In this document: positions 35,860-44,371 of the stretch, piece after piece
Layout of the letters: every line of letters begins with the position of its first letter
How positions within the stretch are numbered: the stretch's first letter is position 1
Source: Chryseobacterium lathyri
GTDB lineage: Bacteria > Bacteroidota > Bacteroidia > Flavobacteriales > Weeksellaceae
NCBI RefSeq assembly: GCF_003290185.1
Contig: NZ_QNFY01000009.1
Location: 124,001 to 188,000 of the forward strand
Direction of reading: 5' to 3'
Length of the DNA: 64,000 nucleotides
Translations under genes and position numbers: made by a program
Notes under the pieces: model-generated
Seen by the model: only the letters and a program-made list of their open reading frames with translations
Database searches by the model: none
What the model was told of the DNA's origin: nothing

Positions 35860-36207
35860 TCAATCCACATTCAGTTTTCCTTGGCCAAAAGTTCCGGCAC
35901 TTTCAAAAAACGAACCTCCATACACGTACCATTCAAGATTTTCCAAATAGTCAACTGCATTTTCAGGGGTTATTTGTGTGCGGTCTTTTTTCGAAACAAT
36001 TCCTTTGTACCATCTTCCTGATTTAGAATAATGTTCAAATTCAACAAAATAATGAATCCATATTCTTTGACAAAGTTTGCACTGCTGAATTGTTACTTCT
36101 GCATATCTTCCGTTGGTATGGTCTATACCTAATTCAGAACTTCTGTATTCAGTATAGTCCGAAGTCGGTTTTTCACAAGCACATCCAATTTTGGGAATTT
36201 TAATCAT
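35860..36207 (-). CDS. Hypothetical protein with CxC and CxxC motifs
   Basis: A 115-residue protein not recognised. CAC (residues 9-11) and CKLC (about 42-45) could form a zinc site, after which the sequence is aromatic-rich (RIWIHYFVEFEHYSKSGRWYKG) and ends in YGGSFFESAGTFGQGKLNV. No signal peptide. The reading frame is closed by good spacing to the cupin gene and lacks a better competitor, so it is probably a real, lineage-specific gene. Confidence 0.6.
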   Translation of the reverse strand: MIKIPKIGCACEKPTSDYTEYRSSELGIDHTNGRYAEVTIQQCKLCQRIWIHYFVEFEHYSKSGRWYKGIVSKKDRTQITPENAVDYLENLEWYVYGGSFFESAGTFGQGKLNVD

Positions 36208-36284
36208 TGATGAATATTGATTTTAAATAAAATTAATGAAGGTCAAATGTAAAAAAATATGGATCTATAACGCAAATTCAGCAA

Positions 36285-37367
36285 TTATTTTTTCATCAGA
36301 TCCAACAACACCTTCTCATATTTATCCAGAATAATATCCTTCGAAAATCTTGACCTTATGGAGTTTTTTATTCCATCACGATTATAATTTCCCTGCAGAA
36401 CTTTCATTATTTTTTGGGAGAAATCTTCGTAATTTTCAATATTTGAAACTTCTCCGTTCACCTGGTGCTGGATGATCTCATTAATGCCTCCCGGACAGTT
36501 ATTGGCCAAAGAATAAGTTCCGCAGGCACCTGCCTCCAAAAGAACATTCGGGAAACCTTCGTACCTAGAAGAGAGAATGAAGAGATCTGCATATTTTAGA
36601 TACTGGTAAGGATTATCCTGTCTGCCATGGAAAATAACATTTTTCAGTCCCAGAAAATCTTTCATCTGAAGCAGTACATCCTTATCTTTACCGTCGCCCA
36701 GGATATGAAGCATAATATTTTCGTTTTTAAGTCTTGAAAATACTTTTAGCAAATTGTCAAAACCTTTCCTCGCCGATAGATTTCCTATGGCCACTACGTT
36801 TTTATAATTGTATTTAAAACTATCCGGCTTGACAGAAACGCCCAATTTTTCATTGATAAAGTCAAAATCGACAGGGTTGTTTATTTTTACAATTTTCTTT
36901 TTCTTAATATTAAAATTATCAACAAGATCATGCATCATGTCATCACTTTGGGCAATGATCCTCTGATAATTATTGTAAAAGTTGTAGAAGAATTTGATTT
37001 CTTTCCGCGTTACATGCTGTGTTACCACATTCGTTTCCCTGGCAATAAATTTCGTCCTTGGGAAGAGTTTAATGAATAAGGCCAGATAAGCATTTACTTC
37101 GCCAAAACCTGAAAAGACAATATCTGGTTTTCTGCGGTAAATTTCGCCTAAAATAGGCTTTAGGGAATGCCTGATCCTTTCGGTGTTGATGTCAATGATT
37201 TCAACATCTTTTTTCAGAAAATTAAGATATCCGCCCTGTTTGCGAAGCAAAAGGATTTTGGGTTCAAACCGGTCTCTGGAAAGATGATTGGCGATAGTGG
37301 TAACAATTCTTTCTGCACCACCGGTTTCCAGATCCGGCAGAATAAATATGACAGATATTTTTTTCAT
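36285..37367 (-). CDS. Glycosyltransferase family 4 protein
   Basis: A 360-residue GT-B glycosyltransferase. It starts ISVIFILPDLETGGAERIVTTIANHL, with the GGAE donor-side loop, and has GNLSARKGFDNLLKVFSRL (about residues 195-213) and the C-terminal ILSSRYEGFPNVLLEAGACG with the conserved E-x7-E motif. It transfers a nucleotide sugar to an unknown acceptor, typically during capsule, LPS or glycoprotein synthesis. It stands alone rather than in a polysaccharide cluster. Confidence 0.92.
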   Translation of the reverse strand: MKKISVIFILPDLETGGAERIVTTIANHLSRDRFEPKILLLRKQGGYLNFLKKDVEIIDINTERIRHSLKPILGEIYRRKPDIVFSGFGEVNAYLALFIKLFPRTKFIARETNVVTQHVTRKEIKFFYNFYNNYQRIIAQSDDMMHDLVDNFNIKKKKIVKINNPVDFDFINEKLGVSVKPDSFKYNYKNVVAIGNLSARKGFDNLLKVFSRLKNENIMLHILGDGKDKDVLLQMKDFLGLKNVIFHGRQDNPYQYLKYADLFILSSRYEGFPNVLLEAGACGTYSLANNCPGGINEIIQHQVNGEVSNIENYEDFSQKIMKVLQGNYNRDGIKNSIRSRFSKDIILDKYEKVLLDLMKK

Positions 37368-37456
37368 CAGTTAAAGTTAGTAAAAAGTTTTATTAAGTTT
37401 CAAATATTGATATCCGGAACATTTCATTAAAAGTTAATAAACACAAGTTATTATCT

Positions 37457-37483
37457 AAAAAAAGCCCTTCCAAAGAAGAGCTT
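37457..37483 (-). terminator. Terminator after recQ
   Basis: AAGCCCTTC / GAAGAGCTT arms (one mismatch) around CAAA; on the minus strand followed by seven T. Confidence 0.7.
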
Positions 37484-37506
37484 AGATATTAAATATATTG
37501 GATTTC

Positions 37507-39711
37507 TTAATTTGCTACATCGCTGATAAATTTTATCCTCAACATTCTTACTTCTTCATCAGAAAGTTCATCTCCGAACTCATCGAGAAGCACTTTCATG
37601 CTGTCGCTTTCAGATTCAGTCATGAATTCCATGAAGCCGTCTACGATATCTTCATCAAAATTATCTTCAATATAATAGTCAATATTCAGTTTTGTCCCCT
37701 GATAGACAATACTTTCCATTTCTTTTAAAAGTTCATTCATGGAAAGATTCTTCGCCCTTGCAATATCTTCAAGGTCAATTTTTTTATCGGTACTCTGGAT
37801 AATAAAAACTTTATGGCTGGATTTATTGGCCACCTGTTTCAGTACCATATCCTGGGTACGTTCGATATTATTTTCTTCTACGTAAGCTTTAATAAAGTCT
37901 GCGAATTCTTTACCATATTTTTTGGCCTTTCCTTCTCCTACCCCGTAAATCTTGGCAATTTCTTCCAACGAAATAGGATACTGAACGGTCATATCCTCCA
38001 GACTTGGATCCATGAAAACCGTGTAAGGTGGAATTCCATGTTTTTTGGCTACTTTTTTTCTAAGATCTTTTAACTGGCTGAAGAGATTCTGATCCAGACC
38101 TGTACTGGCCTGCATTTGTACCTGTTCACTCTCTGCCTTGGTTTGGGAAAGATCAAACTCTCTGTCTTCCGCAATCAAGAATGGTTCTTTAGATTGTTTT
38201 TCTAAGAAGTTTCTTGCCTTATCAGACATTTTCAAAACACCGTAGGTTTCAATATCTTTCTGCAGAAATCCCTGAACCGTTGCCTGTCTCAAAATAGTTT
38301 TCCAGTAGTTATCTTTTTCGTCCTTTCCGAAACCGAAATGAGAAGTCTGTTCTAATTTATATGATTTTGTAACTGCATTTTCTTTTCCAACAATTACTGA
38401 GATCAGATCCTTAGACTTGAACTTTTCACCAGTATCTTTAATAAGTGTCAGAACTTTTTTAAGGTCCGATGTTGCTTCTTTTAATTTTGGAGGGTTAGAG
38501 GAATTGTCACACATATTGGCTCCATCCCCTTTCACCGGATCAAAATTTTCTCCGAAATAATAGAGAATATACTGCCTTCTGCTCATTGAAGTTTCAGCGT
38601 AGCCCACCACTTCATTTAAAAGCTGTAACCCGATTTCTCTTTCGGAAACTGGTTTTTGTGCAAGGAATTTTTCCAGTTTCTCAATATCCTTAGGATCATA
38701 AAATGCAAGGCAATGACCTTCGCCACCGTCTCTTCCTGCTCTTCCTGTTTCCTGATAATAGCTTTCCAAAGATTTAGGAAAATCATAATGGATTACAAAA
38801 CGTACATCCGGCTTGTCGATTCCCATTCCGAAGGCTATGGTAGCGACAATAACATCTACTTCCTCCATCAGAAATTTATCCTGATTAGCCACTCTCACTT
38901 TCTGGTCAAGACCGGCGTGGTACGGAAGCGCATTGATCCCGTTTACCTGCAGCAGCTGGGCAAACTCTTCCACTTTCCTTCTGCTTAAACAGTAAACAAT
39001 CCCCGACTTTCCTTTATGCTGATTGATAAATCGTACGATTTCTTTGTCTACATTGACTTTCGGCCGCACTTCGTAATAAAGGTTCGGACGGTTGAAACTT
39101 TCTTTAAAAACTAACGCATCGCTCATTCCTAAAGTTTTCTGGATGTCATCCTGAACTTTTGGTGTTGCAGTAGCTGTCAAAGCGATCACCGGAACCTCAG
39201 CAATCCTGTCAATAATCGATTTCAGGTTCCTGTATTCCGGCCGGAAATCATGGCCCCATTCTGAAATACAGTGTGCTTCATCAATAGCTACAAAAGAAAT
39301 CTTAACTTCTTTAAGGAAATCCAGATAATCGTCTTTGATCAACGATTCCGGAGCTACATACAAAAGCTTGGTTTTGCCACTCCTGATGTCATCAAAAACC
39401 TGTTTTGTCTGTGTCTTATTTAATGATGAATTTAAAACGTGCGCTACCCCGTCATCAGATGAAAGGCCGTTTACCGCATCTACCTGATTCTTCATTAACG
39501 CTATTAAGGGCGAAACTACTATTGCCGTACCTTCTGAAATAAGTGCCGGAAGCTGGTAACATAATGATTTACCTCCTCCTGTCGGCATTAAGACAAATAT
39601 ATCCTTCCCACTAAGTAGGTTTTCTATAATTTGTTCCTGCTGGCCTTTAAATGTAGAAAACCCGAAATACTTTTTCAATTCGCCTGATAAATTGGCTTTT
39701 TTTGCGTTCAT
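37507..39711 (-). CDS. recQ: ATP-dependent DNA helicase RecQ
   Basis: A 734-residue 3'-5' helicase of recombination repair. Walker [13 protein letters not shown] (42-53), DEAH box ([16 protein letters not shown]), motif [12 protein letters not shown], a zinc-binding RQC region ([15 protein letters not shown]...MCDNSSN), and an HRDC-like part with [17 protein letters not shown] (near residue 600). The C-terminal ~100 residues (from about 640) are acidic and extend past HRDC. A minus-strand TAACTTTG element lies 33 bp upstream. Divergent from kdsD. Confidence 0.97.
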   Translation of the reverse strand: MNAKKANLSGELKKYFGFSTFKGQQEQIIENLLSGKDIFVLMPTGGGKSLCYQLPALISEGTAIVVSPLIALMKNQVDAVNGLSSDDGVAHVLNSSLNKTQTKQVFDDIRSGKTKLLYVAPESLIKDDYLDFLKEVKISFVAIDEAHCISEWGHDFRPEYRNLKSIIDRIAEVPVIALTATATPKVQDDIQKTLGMSDALVFKESFNRPNLYYEVRPKVNVDKEIVRFINQHKGKSGIVYCLSRRKVEEFAQLLQVNGINALPYHAGLDQKVRVANQDKFLMEEVDVIVATIAFGMGIDKPDVRFVIHYDFPKSLESYYQETGRAGRDGGEGHCLAFYDPKDIEKLEKFLAQKPVSEREIGLQLLNEVVGYAETSMSRRQYILYYFGENFDPVKGDGANMCDNSSNPPKLKEATSDLKKVLTLIKDTGEKFKSKDLISVIVGKENAVTKSYKLEQTSHFGFGKDEKDNYWKTILRQATVQGFLQKDIETYGVLKMSDKARNFLEKQSKEPFLIAEDREFDLSQTKAESEQVQMQASTGLDQNLFSQLKDLRKKVAKKHGIPPYTVFMDPSLEDMTVQYPISLEEIAKIYGVGEGKAKKYGKEFADFIKAYVEENNIERTQDMVLKQVANKSSHKVFIIQSTDKKIDLEDIARAKNLSMNELLKEMESIVYQGTKLNIDYYIEDNFDEDIVDGFMEFMTESESDSMKVLLDEFGDELSDEEVRMLRIKFISDVAN

Positions 39712-39869
39712 CTAATTTTCTATTGCTAAATTTGCATCCAACCCAAAGTTATAAAAATTCTGCTTAAAATAAAAGCGAACGAATTTATAAAAAATAAAAC
39801 TTATATTAAATATTCTTTTTTAAATATAACGTTTTTTAATGGATTTTTTGTATACCTTAAAATTATAAA

Positions 39870-40829
39870 ATGGAAAGAGCCGACCTTATTTCAATTGCAA
39901 AGAGCACTTTAGAGATAGAAATTTCAGAACTTGAAAAATTAAAGAACAGGATAGGTGAAGATTTTGCCAGAGCAGTGGAAATTATTCATTCAGCAAAAGG
40001 AAAATTAATTGTTGTGGGAATCGGGAAATCTGCCCATGTAGGTAATAAAATTGTTGCTACTTTAAATTCTACGGGTACACCGTCGCAATTTCTTCATGCT
40101 TCTGAAGCGATCCATGGAGACCTCGGTGTAATCCAGAAGCAGGATGTGGTTTTATGCATCTCAAATTCCGGAAATTCACCTGAAATAGCTAATCTTGTTC
40201 CTTATTTAAGAGATTATTCTTCTGCCCTGATCGGGATGACAGGAAATAAAAACAGTAAACTCGCCGAATTCTCCGAAATTGTTCTGGATACTCACGTAGA
40301 TGTGGAAGCCTGTCCTAATAAACTAGCCCCGACCAGCTCTACCACCATCCAGATGGCACTTGGAGATGCTATGGCTGTTGCTTTAATGGAGCTGAATGAT
40401 TTCAGAGAGAACGATTTTGCTAAATTTCATCCGGGAGGAAGCTTAGGAAAGAATCTGGTTTCAAAAGTAGATCAGTTCTTGTCCCCTCAAAAGCCGCAGG
40501 TTGAGGAAAATGCACCGGTAAGGGACGTCATTATTTCAATCAGTGCATCAAGCCACGGGATTACAGTAGTGACACAGGACGAAAAAATAATTGGCGTGAT
40601 CACCGACGGGGACTTGAGAAGAATGCTGATGAAAGGTGATGATATCACTAAAATTCAGGCAAAAAACATCATGTCTGCAAATCCTAAAACCATTGAAAGA
40701 GATACTCTGGCCAAGGAAGCTATGAAAATCCTGAAAGAAAATAATATCGGCCAGCTTATCGTTACAGAAAATGGAAAATATTTCGGGATCATTGATCTTC
40801 ATACATTGCTTGATGAAGGAATCAATTGA
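39870..40829 (+). CDS. kdsD: D-arabinose-5-phosphate isomerase (KdsD/KpsF/GutQ)
   Basis: Converts ribulose-5-phosphate to arabinose-5-phosphate, the precursor of Kdo for lipopolysaccharide. The 319 residues comprise an N-terminal SIS domain (IVVGIGKSAHVGNKIVATLNSTGTPSQFLHASEAIHGDLG, about residues 48-88) and two C-terminal CBS domains (from about 200, with ITDGDLRRML and the end GIIDLHTLLDEGI). Length and layout are normal. It is followed by a strong terminator and then by tatC. Confidence 0.95.
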   Translation: MERADLISIAKSTLEIEISELEKLKNRIGEDFARAVEIIHSAKGKLIVVGIGKSAHVGNKIVATLNSTGTPSQFLHASEAIHGDLGVIQKQDVVLCISNSGNSPEIANLVPYLRDYSSALIGMTGNKNSKLAEFSEIVLDTHVDVEACPNKLAPTSSTTIQMALGDAMAVALMELNDFRENDFAKFHPGGSLGKNLVSKVDQFLSPQKPQVEENAPVRDVIISISASSHGITVVTQDEKIIGVITDGDLRRMLMKGDDITKIQAKNIMSANPKTIERDTLAKEAMKILKENNIGQLIVTENGKYFGIIDLHTLLDEGIN

Positions 40830-40866
40830 TTCTTTTTAAAATCATTTTATTAATCACAATAAATCA

Positions 40867-40900
40867 GCAGACGGTATCTACAAAATACCGTCTGCTTTTT
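40867..40900 (+). terminator. Terminator after kdsD
   Basis: Perfect arms GCAGACGGTAT / ATACCGTCTGC around a 6-nt loop, followed by six T. Confidence 0.88.
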
Positions 40901-41045
40901 TCTGAAAACCAAACATACAAGTATTTCCCTATAAACTTAGACAAAATCACATTCAATAATTCTAAATACTGATTATTATTTCATAATTTCGCAGACTTAA
41001 ACGGCTTACCTTTTACGGGTTGGCTATTTTAGAGAGACTTAGTAT

Positions 41046-41870
41046 ATGGACGAAAAAAAAGAAATGTCCTTTTTGGGACATATTGGAGAATTAAGAGGTC
41101 ACCTTGTCCGCTCAATTATTGCTATTATAATTGTTGCTGTGGCTGTAGGATTCAATATCAACTGGATCATGGACCATATCTTTTTTGGTCCGACCAGAAA
41201 TGATTTTCCAACTTTCAGGGTAGTCAATCATTTTTCAAGAATGCTTTTAGGTGAAGACAGTATTCATCTTCCGAAAGATTTTCCGGTTCGTGTACAACGG
41301 CTTTATCAGCAGTTCAATGTGATGATGGCTGTTTCTGTTTTCGGAGGTCTGGTAGGAGCTTTTCCTTATATCGTATGGGAGTTATGGAGGTTTATAGGCC
41401 CTGCCCTTCATCCTAAGGAAAGAAAGAACTCTATTTTTATTATCAATGCAGTATGGATCCTGTTTATGACAGGAGTTTTATGCGGTTATTTTTTAATCCT
41501 TCCATTCGCTGTAAATTTCGGGGTTATCTTTAAGATTTCCGACATTATTATTCCATTGTATGACCTAAGTGATTATACCACATTATTTTTACAGGTAATT
41601 TTAGGTATGGGAGTTATTTTCCTGTTCCCTATCCTTATCTATTTCCTGACAAGCATAGGAATTCTGACCCCAATGTTTATGAAAACTTATCGCCGTCATG
41701 CTATTGTTCTGATCATGGTCGTTGCTGCCATTATTACGCCGGCAGATGTTTTAAGTATGCTGATGGCTGCTTTTCCACTCCTTATTCTGTATGAATTCAG
41801 TATTATCATGTGTTCCTTTACTTACAAAAAGGTTCAGAAGAACACCGGAAATTTGCCAACCGTGCAATAG
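41046..41870 (+). CDS. tatC: Sec-independent protein translocase TatC
   Basis: Inner-membrane core of the twin-arginine export pathway, with six membrane helices in 274 residues. The N-terminal cytoplasmic signal MSFLGHIGELRGHLVRS contains the conserved F-x-x-H-x-x-E-L-R motif that binds the RR signal. The periplasmic region VSVFGGLVGAFPYIVWELWRFIGPALHPKERK is also typical. Bacteroidota TatC often stands apart from tatA, as here. Confidence 0.97.
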   Translation: MDEKKEMSFLGHIGELRGHLVRSIIAIIIVAVAVGFNINWIMDHIFFGPTRNDFPTFRVVNHFSRMLLGEDSIHLPKDFPVRVQRLYQQFNVMMAVSVFGGLVGAFPYIVWELWRFIGPALHPKERKNSIFIINAVWILFMTGVLCGYFLILPFAVNFGVIFKISDIIIPLYDLSDYTTLFLQVILGMGVIFLFPILIYFLTSIGILTPMFMKTYRRHAIVLIMVVAAIITPADVLSMLMAAFPLLILYEFSIIMCSFTYKKVQKNTGNLPTVQ

Positions 41871-41902
41871 CACAGATTAAATTATAAATATAAAATACTA
41901 TT

Positions 41903-41937
41903 AAACAACTTCTTACACTAAAGGAGTTGTTTTTTTT
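41903..41937 (+). terminator. Terminator after tatC
   Basis: AAACAACTTCTT / AAGGAGTTGTTT arms with one mismatch around ACACTA, followed by a T tract. Confidence 0.75.
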
Positions 41938-41981
41938 AAATATTTTATTTTCAATAATTACTGAAAGTTCAAAAATATTTT

Positions 41982-41989
41982 TACCTTTG
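41982..41989 (+). promoter_or_regulatory. Putative -7 element of the DoxX-DUF2071 operon
   Basis: TACCTTTG fits TAnnTTTG, 32 bp before the ATG of the DoxX-like gene. Confidence 0.5.
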
Positions 41990-42021
41990 AATAAGATTTA
42001 AATAAACAAATTCTTAATCCC

Positions 42022-42408
42022 ATGAAAAGCATTTATAACATAGTAATTTACGGCATTGCCACAGTCTGGATGATCAATGGTCTTTTCTGTAAAGTATTGA
42101 ATTTAGTACCTCGTCATGAAGAGATTGTTGCAAGAATTTTAGGCAGTAATTATTCAAGAATACTAACCCTGCTGATCGGATGTTCAGAAATTCTGATGGC
42201 TATATGGATTTTAACGGGAATTAATTCCAGGTTCAATGCCATTGCACAAATTGTAATCATTGCAGCCATGAATATGCTTGAGTTTATACTAGTTCCTGAT
42301 TTACTGCTTTGGGGGAGATTCAATTCATTATTTGCTTTTCTCTTTATTGTACTTATTTATTTCAATGAGTTTCATTTGAATCCAAAAAAAATAAATTATC
42401 ATGTTTAA
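42022..42408 (+). CDS. DoxX-like membrane protein
   Basis: A 128-residue protein with four hydrophobic segments (YNIVIYGIATVWMINGLFCKVL, LTLLIGCSEILMAIWILTGI, AIAQIVIIAAMNMLEFIL and LFAFLFIVLIYFNEF). This is the four-helix layout of DoxX/DoxD-like proteins. The family is linked to redox and quinone-related roles, but this member is not assigned. It is the first of four tightly packed forward genes; its end overlaps the next gene by 8 bp. Confidence 0.82.
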   Translation: MKSIYNIVIYGIATVWMINGLFCKVLNLVPRHEEIVARILGSNYSRILTLLIGCSEILMAIWILTGINSRFNAIAQIVIIAAMNMLEFILVPDLLLWGRFNSLFAFLFIVLIYFNEFHLNPKKINYHV

Positions 42409-43165
42409 CTTTTTAAAAAACCACCCGTTTGCTGTTGAAGCTTTTTTCGAAAATTCTCTTGTTCTGACCTTTGCAGTATCCAAAGAACAACTACAGCACT
42501 TGATTCCGGAGTGTCTGGAGCTTGATACCTTCAAAGATCAATGGGCTTTTGTAGCAGCAGCAATGGTTCAGACAAAAGACTTACGCCCAAAAGGATTTCC
42601 AAAGTGTATGGGAAATGATTTTTTCCTGATCGGCTACCGGGTATTCGTAAGATATAGAAACAATACCGGAAAAAAATTGCGTGGATTGTATATTCTTAAA
42701 TCTGAAACGGATAAAAGGAAGATGGAATTTATGGGGAATTTATTCACACATTATAATTATTCAACCACAGACATTCGGCAGACAGAAAAAGAAAACATAA
42801 AAGAGATACAATCTGTTAAATCAAAGTTTAAGGTCAGTATCTGCAAAACAGAGGAAAATATTCCCTTACCCGCAGATTCTCCCTTTGCAGACTGGAAGGA
42901 AGCAAGAAGGTTTGCAGGACCATTACCTTTTACTTTTACCTACAATAAAGAAACTCAGGAAGTTCTTATTATAGAAGGCGTAAGACAAAACTGGATTCCT
43001 GCACCGGTGAAGATCCTCGATTATAATTTCGGATTTTTAGGTACGCTGAAACTGGAAAATCCCATTTTAGCCAATGCTTTTATCATTAAAAACATTCCAT
43101 ACTACTGGAAAAAAGGAAAAATTGAACCATGGAAACAAAAAGAAGAAAATTTCAAGGCGTTTTAA
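42401..43165 (+). CDS. DUF2071 (YqjF-like) protein
   Basis: A 254-residue protein. It begins FLKNHPFAVEAFFENSLVLTFAVSKEQLQHLIPECLELDTF, the DUF2071 pattern of an acetoacetate decarboxylase-like fold, continues with FFLIGYRVFVRYRNNTGKKLRGLYILKSETDK, and ends with an aromatic basic tail (YYWKKGKIEPW). No catalytic Lys is obvious in the expected place, so enzymatic activity is open. It overlaps the upstream DoxX gene by 8 bp and the downstream methyltransferase by 37 bp, strong evidence for translational coupling. Confidence 0.8.
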   Translation: MFNFLKNHPFAVEAFFENSLVLTFAVSKEQLQHLIPECLELDTFKDQWAFVAAAMVQTKDLRPKGFPKCMGNDFFLIGYRVFVRYRNNTGKKLRGLYILKSETDKRKMEFMGNLFTHYNYSTTDIRQTEKENIKEIQSVKSKFKVSICKTEENIPLPADSPFADWKEARRFAGPLPFTFTYNKETQEVLIIEGVRQNWIPAPVKILDYNFGFLGTLKLENPILANAFIIKNIPYYWKKGKIEPWKQKEENFKAF

Positions 43166-43881
43166 ATATTTTAAGTTTTAACCGCCATTTTTATATCATA
43201 GGAATAGGGATTTTAGCTTTAATTATGATCAGTCATCAAATATCTGAGTGGTCAGATTACTTATATTGGCTTATCATAGCTGCATTTCTTTATGGACTTA
43301 TCATGCCGTTAATCGTATCAGCTTATGTTTATGATTTTTCGGGATATTATAATTTTCAATGGCTAAAAAACTGTTCAGTTGACGAATCAAAAGTACGACA
43401 GATCTTAAATATTAATGCCGGCTTTGATGAAACGAGCTACATTATTAAAGACAACTTTCCACAGGCGGATTTAAAAGTGTTTGATTTTTATGATGCGAAA
43501 CGACATACGGAACCCGCTATAGTAAGGGCCCGGAAAGTGAGTTTTGTATATCCTGATACTCAACAGATGCAGTCAAATTCTATTCCTTTGCCTGATCAAT
43601 CGGCTGATATTATTTTTCTGCTTTCTGCTGTACACGAAATAAGATCACACGAGGAAAAAATTCTGTTTCTGAAAGAGTGTCACCGCTTATGCAAAACCGA
43701 TGGGAAAATAATTATGGTAGAACATCTGAGAGATCTTCCTAATTTTTTAGCTTTTTCAGTTGGCTTTACCCATTTTTTCTCAAAAGCTGTATGGAAAAAT
43801 GCCTTCAGCAGTGCAGGTTTTGTATCATTCAGAGAGGTAAAATTCACCCCATTTATGTCAATTTTTATCTGTACCCCTTAG
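43129..43881 (+). CDS. Membrane-anchored class I SAM methyltransferase
   Basis: A 250-residue protein. Two N-terminal hydrophobic segments (FYIIGIGILALIMISHQI and LYWLIIAAFLYGLIMPLIVSAYVY) are followed by a methyltransferase domain. ILNINAGFDETSYIIKDNFPQADLKVFDFYD is a recognisable but weakened motif I (the usual GxGxG is replaced by NAGFDE). ADIIFLLSAVHEI and ECHRLCKTDGKIIMVEHLRD are the later motifs. It would work at the inner face of the membrane on a hydrophobic substrate, an inference. It overlaps the DUF2071 gene by 37 bp and ends 13 bp before the next gene. Confidence 0.8.
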   Translation: METKRRKFQGVLNILSFNRHFYIIGIGILALIMISHQISEWSDYLYWLIIAAFLYGLIMPLIVSAYVYDFSGYYNFQWLKNCSVDESKVRQILNINAGFDETSYIIKDNFPQADLKVFDFYDAKRHTEPAIVRARKVSFVYPDTQQMQSNSIPLPDQSADIIFLLSAVHEIRSHEEKILFLKECHRLCKTDGKIIMVEHLRDLPNFLAFSVGFTHFFSKAVWKNAFSSAGFVSFREVKFTPFMSIFICTP

Positions 43882-43894
43882 TCATCTATTTAAT

Positions 43895-44293
43895 ATGGAA
43901 CTTCATTTACAAATAACCGGAATGCTTCTTATTGTTTTAGCATTTGTACATATTATTTTTCCTAAACATTTTAACTGGGAAAAAGAACTCCAGTCGTTGA
44001 GCCTGATGAACCGGCAAATGATGTGGGTTCATACTTTATTTATTACCTTAACGATATTTCTTATGGGTTTACTCTGCATCACCTCTCCACACGAGTTAAC
44101 AGATACAGGCCTGGGTAAAAAAATAACCTTTGGATTAGCCGTCTTTTGGACCGTCCGATTATTCATTCAGTTTTTTGGATATTCCTCAGAATTATGGAAA
44201 GGAAAAACTTTTGAAACGGTTATCCATATTATTTTTTCCCTATTCTGGACATACATAAGTGTTTTGTTCTGGATAATCTGTTTCAAGAAGTAG
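43895..44293 (+). CDS. Small integral membrane protein, unknown
   Basis: A 132-residue protein with four hydrophobic segments (LQITGMLLIVLAFVHIIF, MWVHTLFITLTIFLMGLLC, ITFGLAVFWTVRLFIQFFG and IHIIFSLFWTYISVLFWIIC). Two histidines sit within or next to membrane segments (H19 and a later H in MWVHT), a pattern seen in heme- or quinone-associated membrane proteins but not diagnostic. It is the last gene of the DoxX-DUF2071 operon. Confidence 0.7.
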   Translation: MELHLQITGMLLIVLAFVHIIFPKHFNWEKELQSLSLMNRQMMWVHTLFITLTIFLMGLLCITSPHELTDTGLGKKITFGLAVFWTVRLFIQFFGYSSELWKGKTFETVIHIIFSLFWTYISVLFWIICFKK

Positions 44294-44341
44294 AATAAAT
44301 TATTTTGTGTTTAAAATCTAAATTATTGCCATTAATTTTTC

Positions 44342-44349
44342 TATTTTTG
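44342..44349 (+). promoter_or_regulatory. Putative -7 element for the M1 peptidase gene
   Basis: TATTTTTG fits TAnnTTTG, 22 bp before the ATG; no good -33. Confidence 0.4.
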
Positions 44350-44371
44350 ATAGAATTTAATTTGATTTTAA

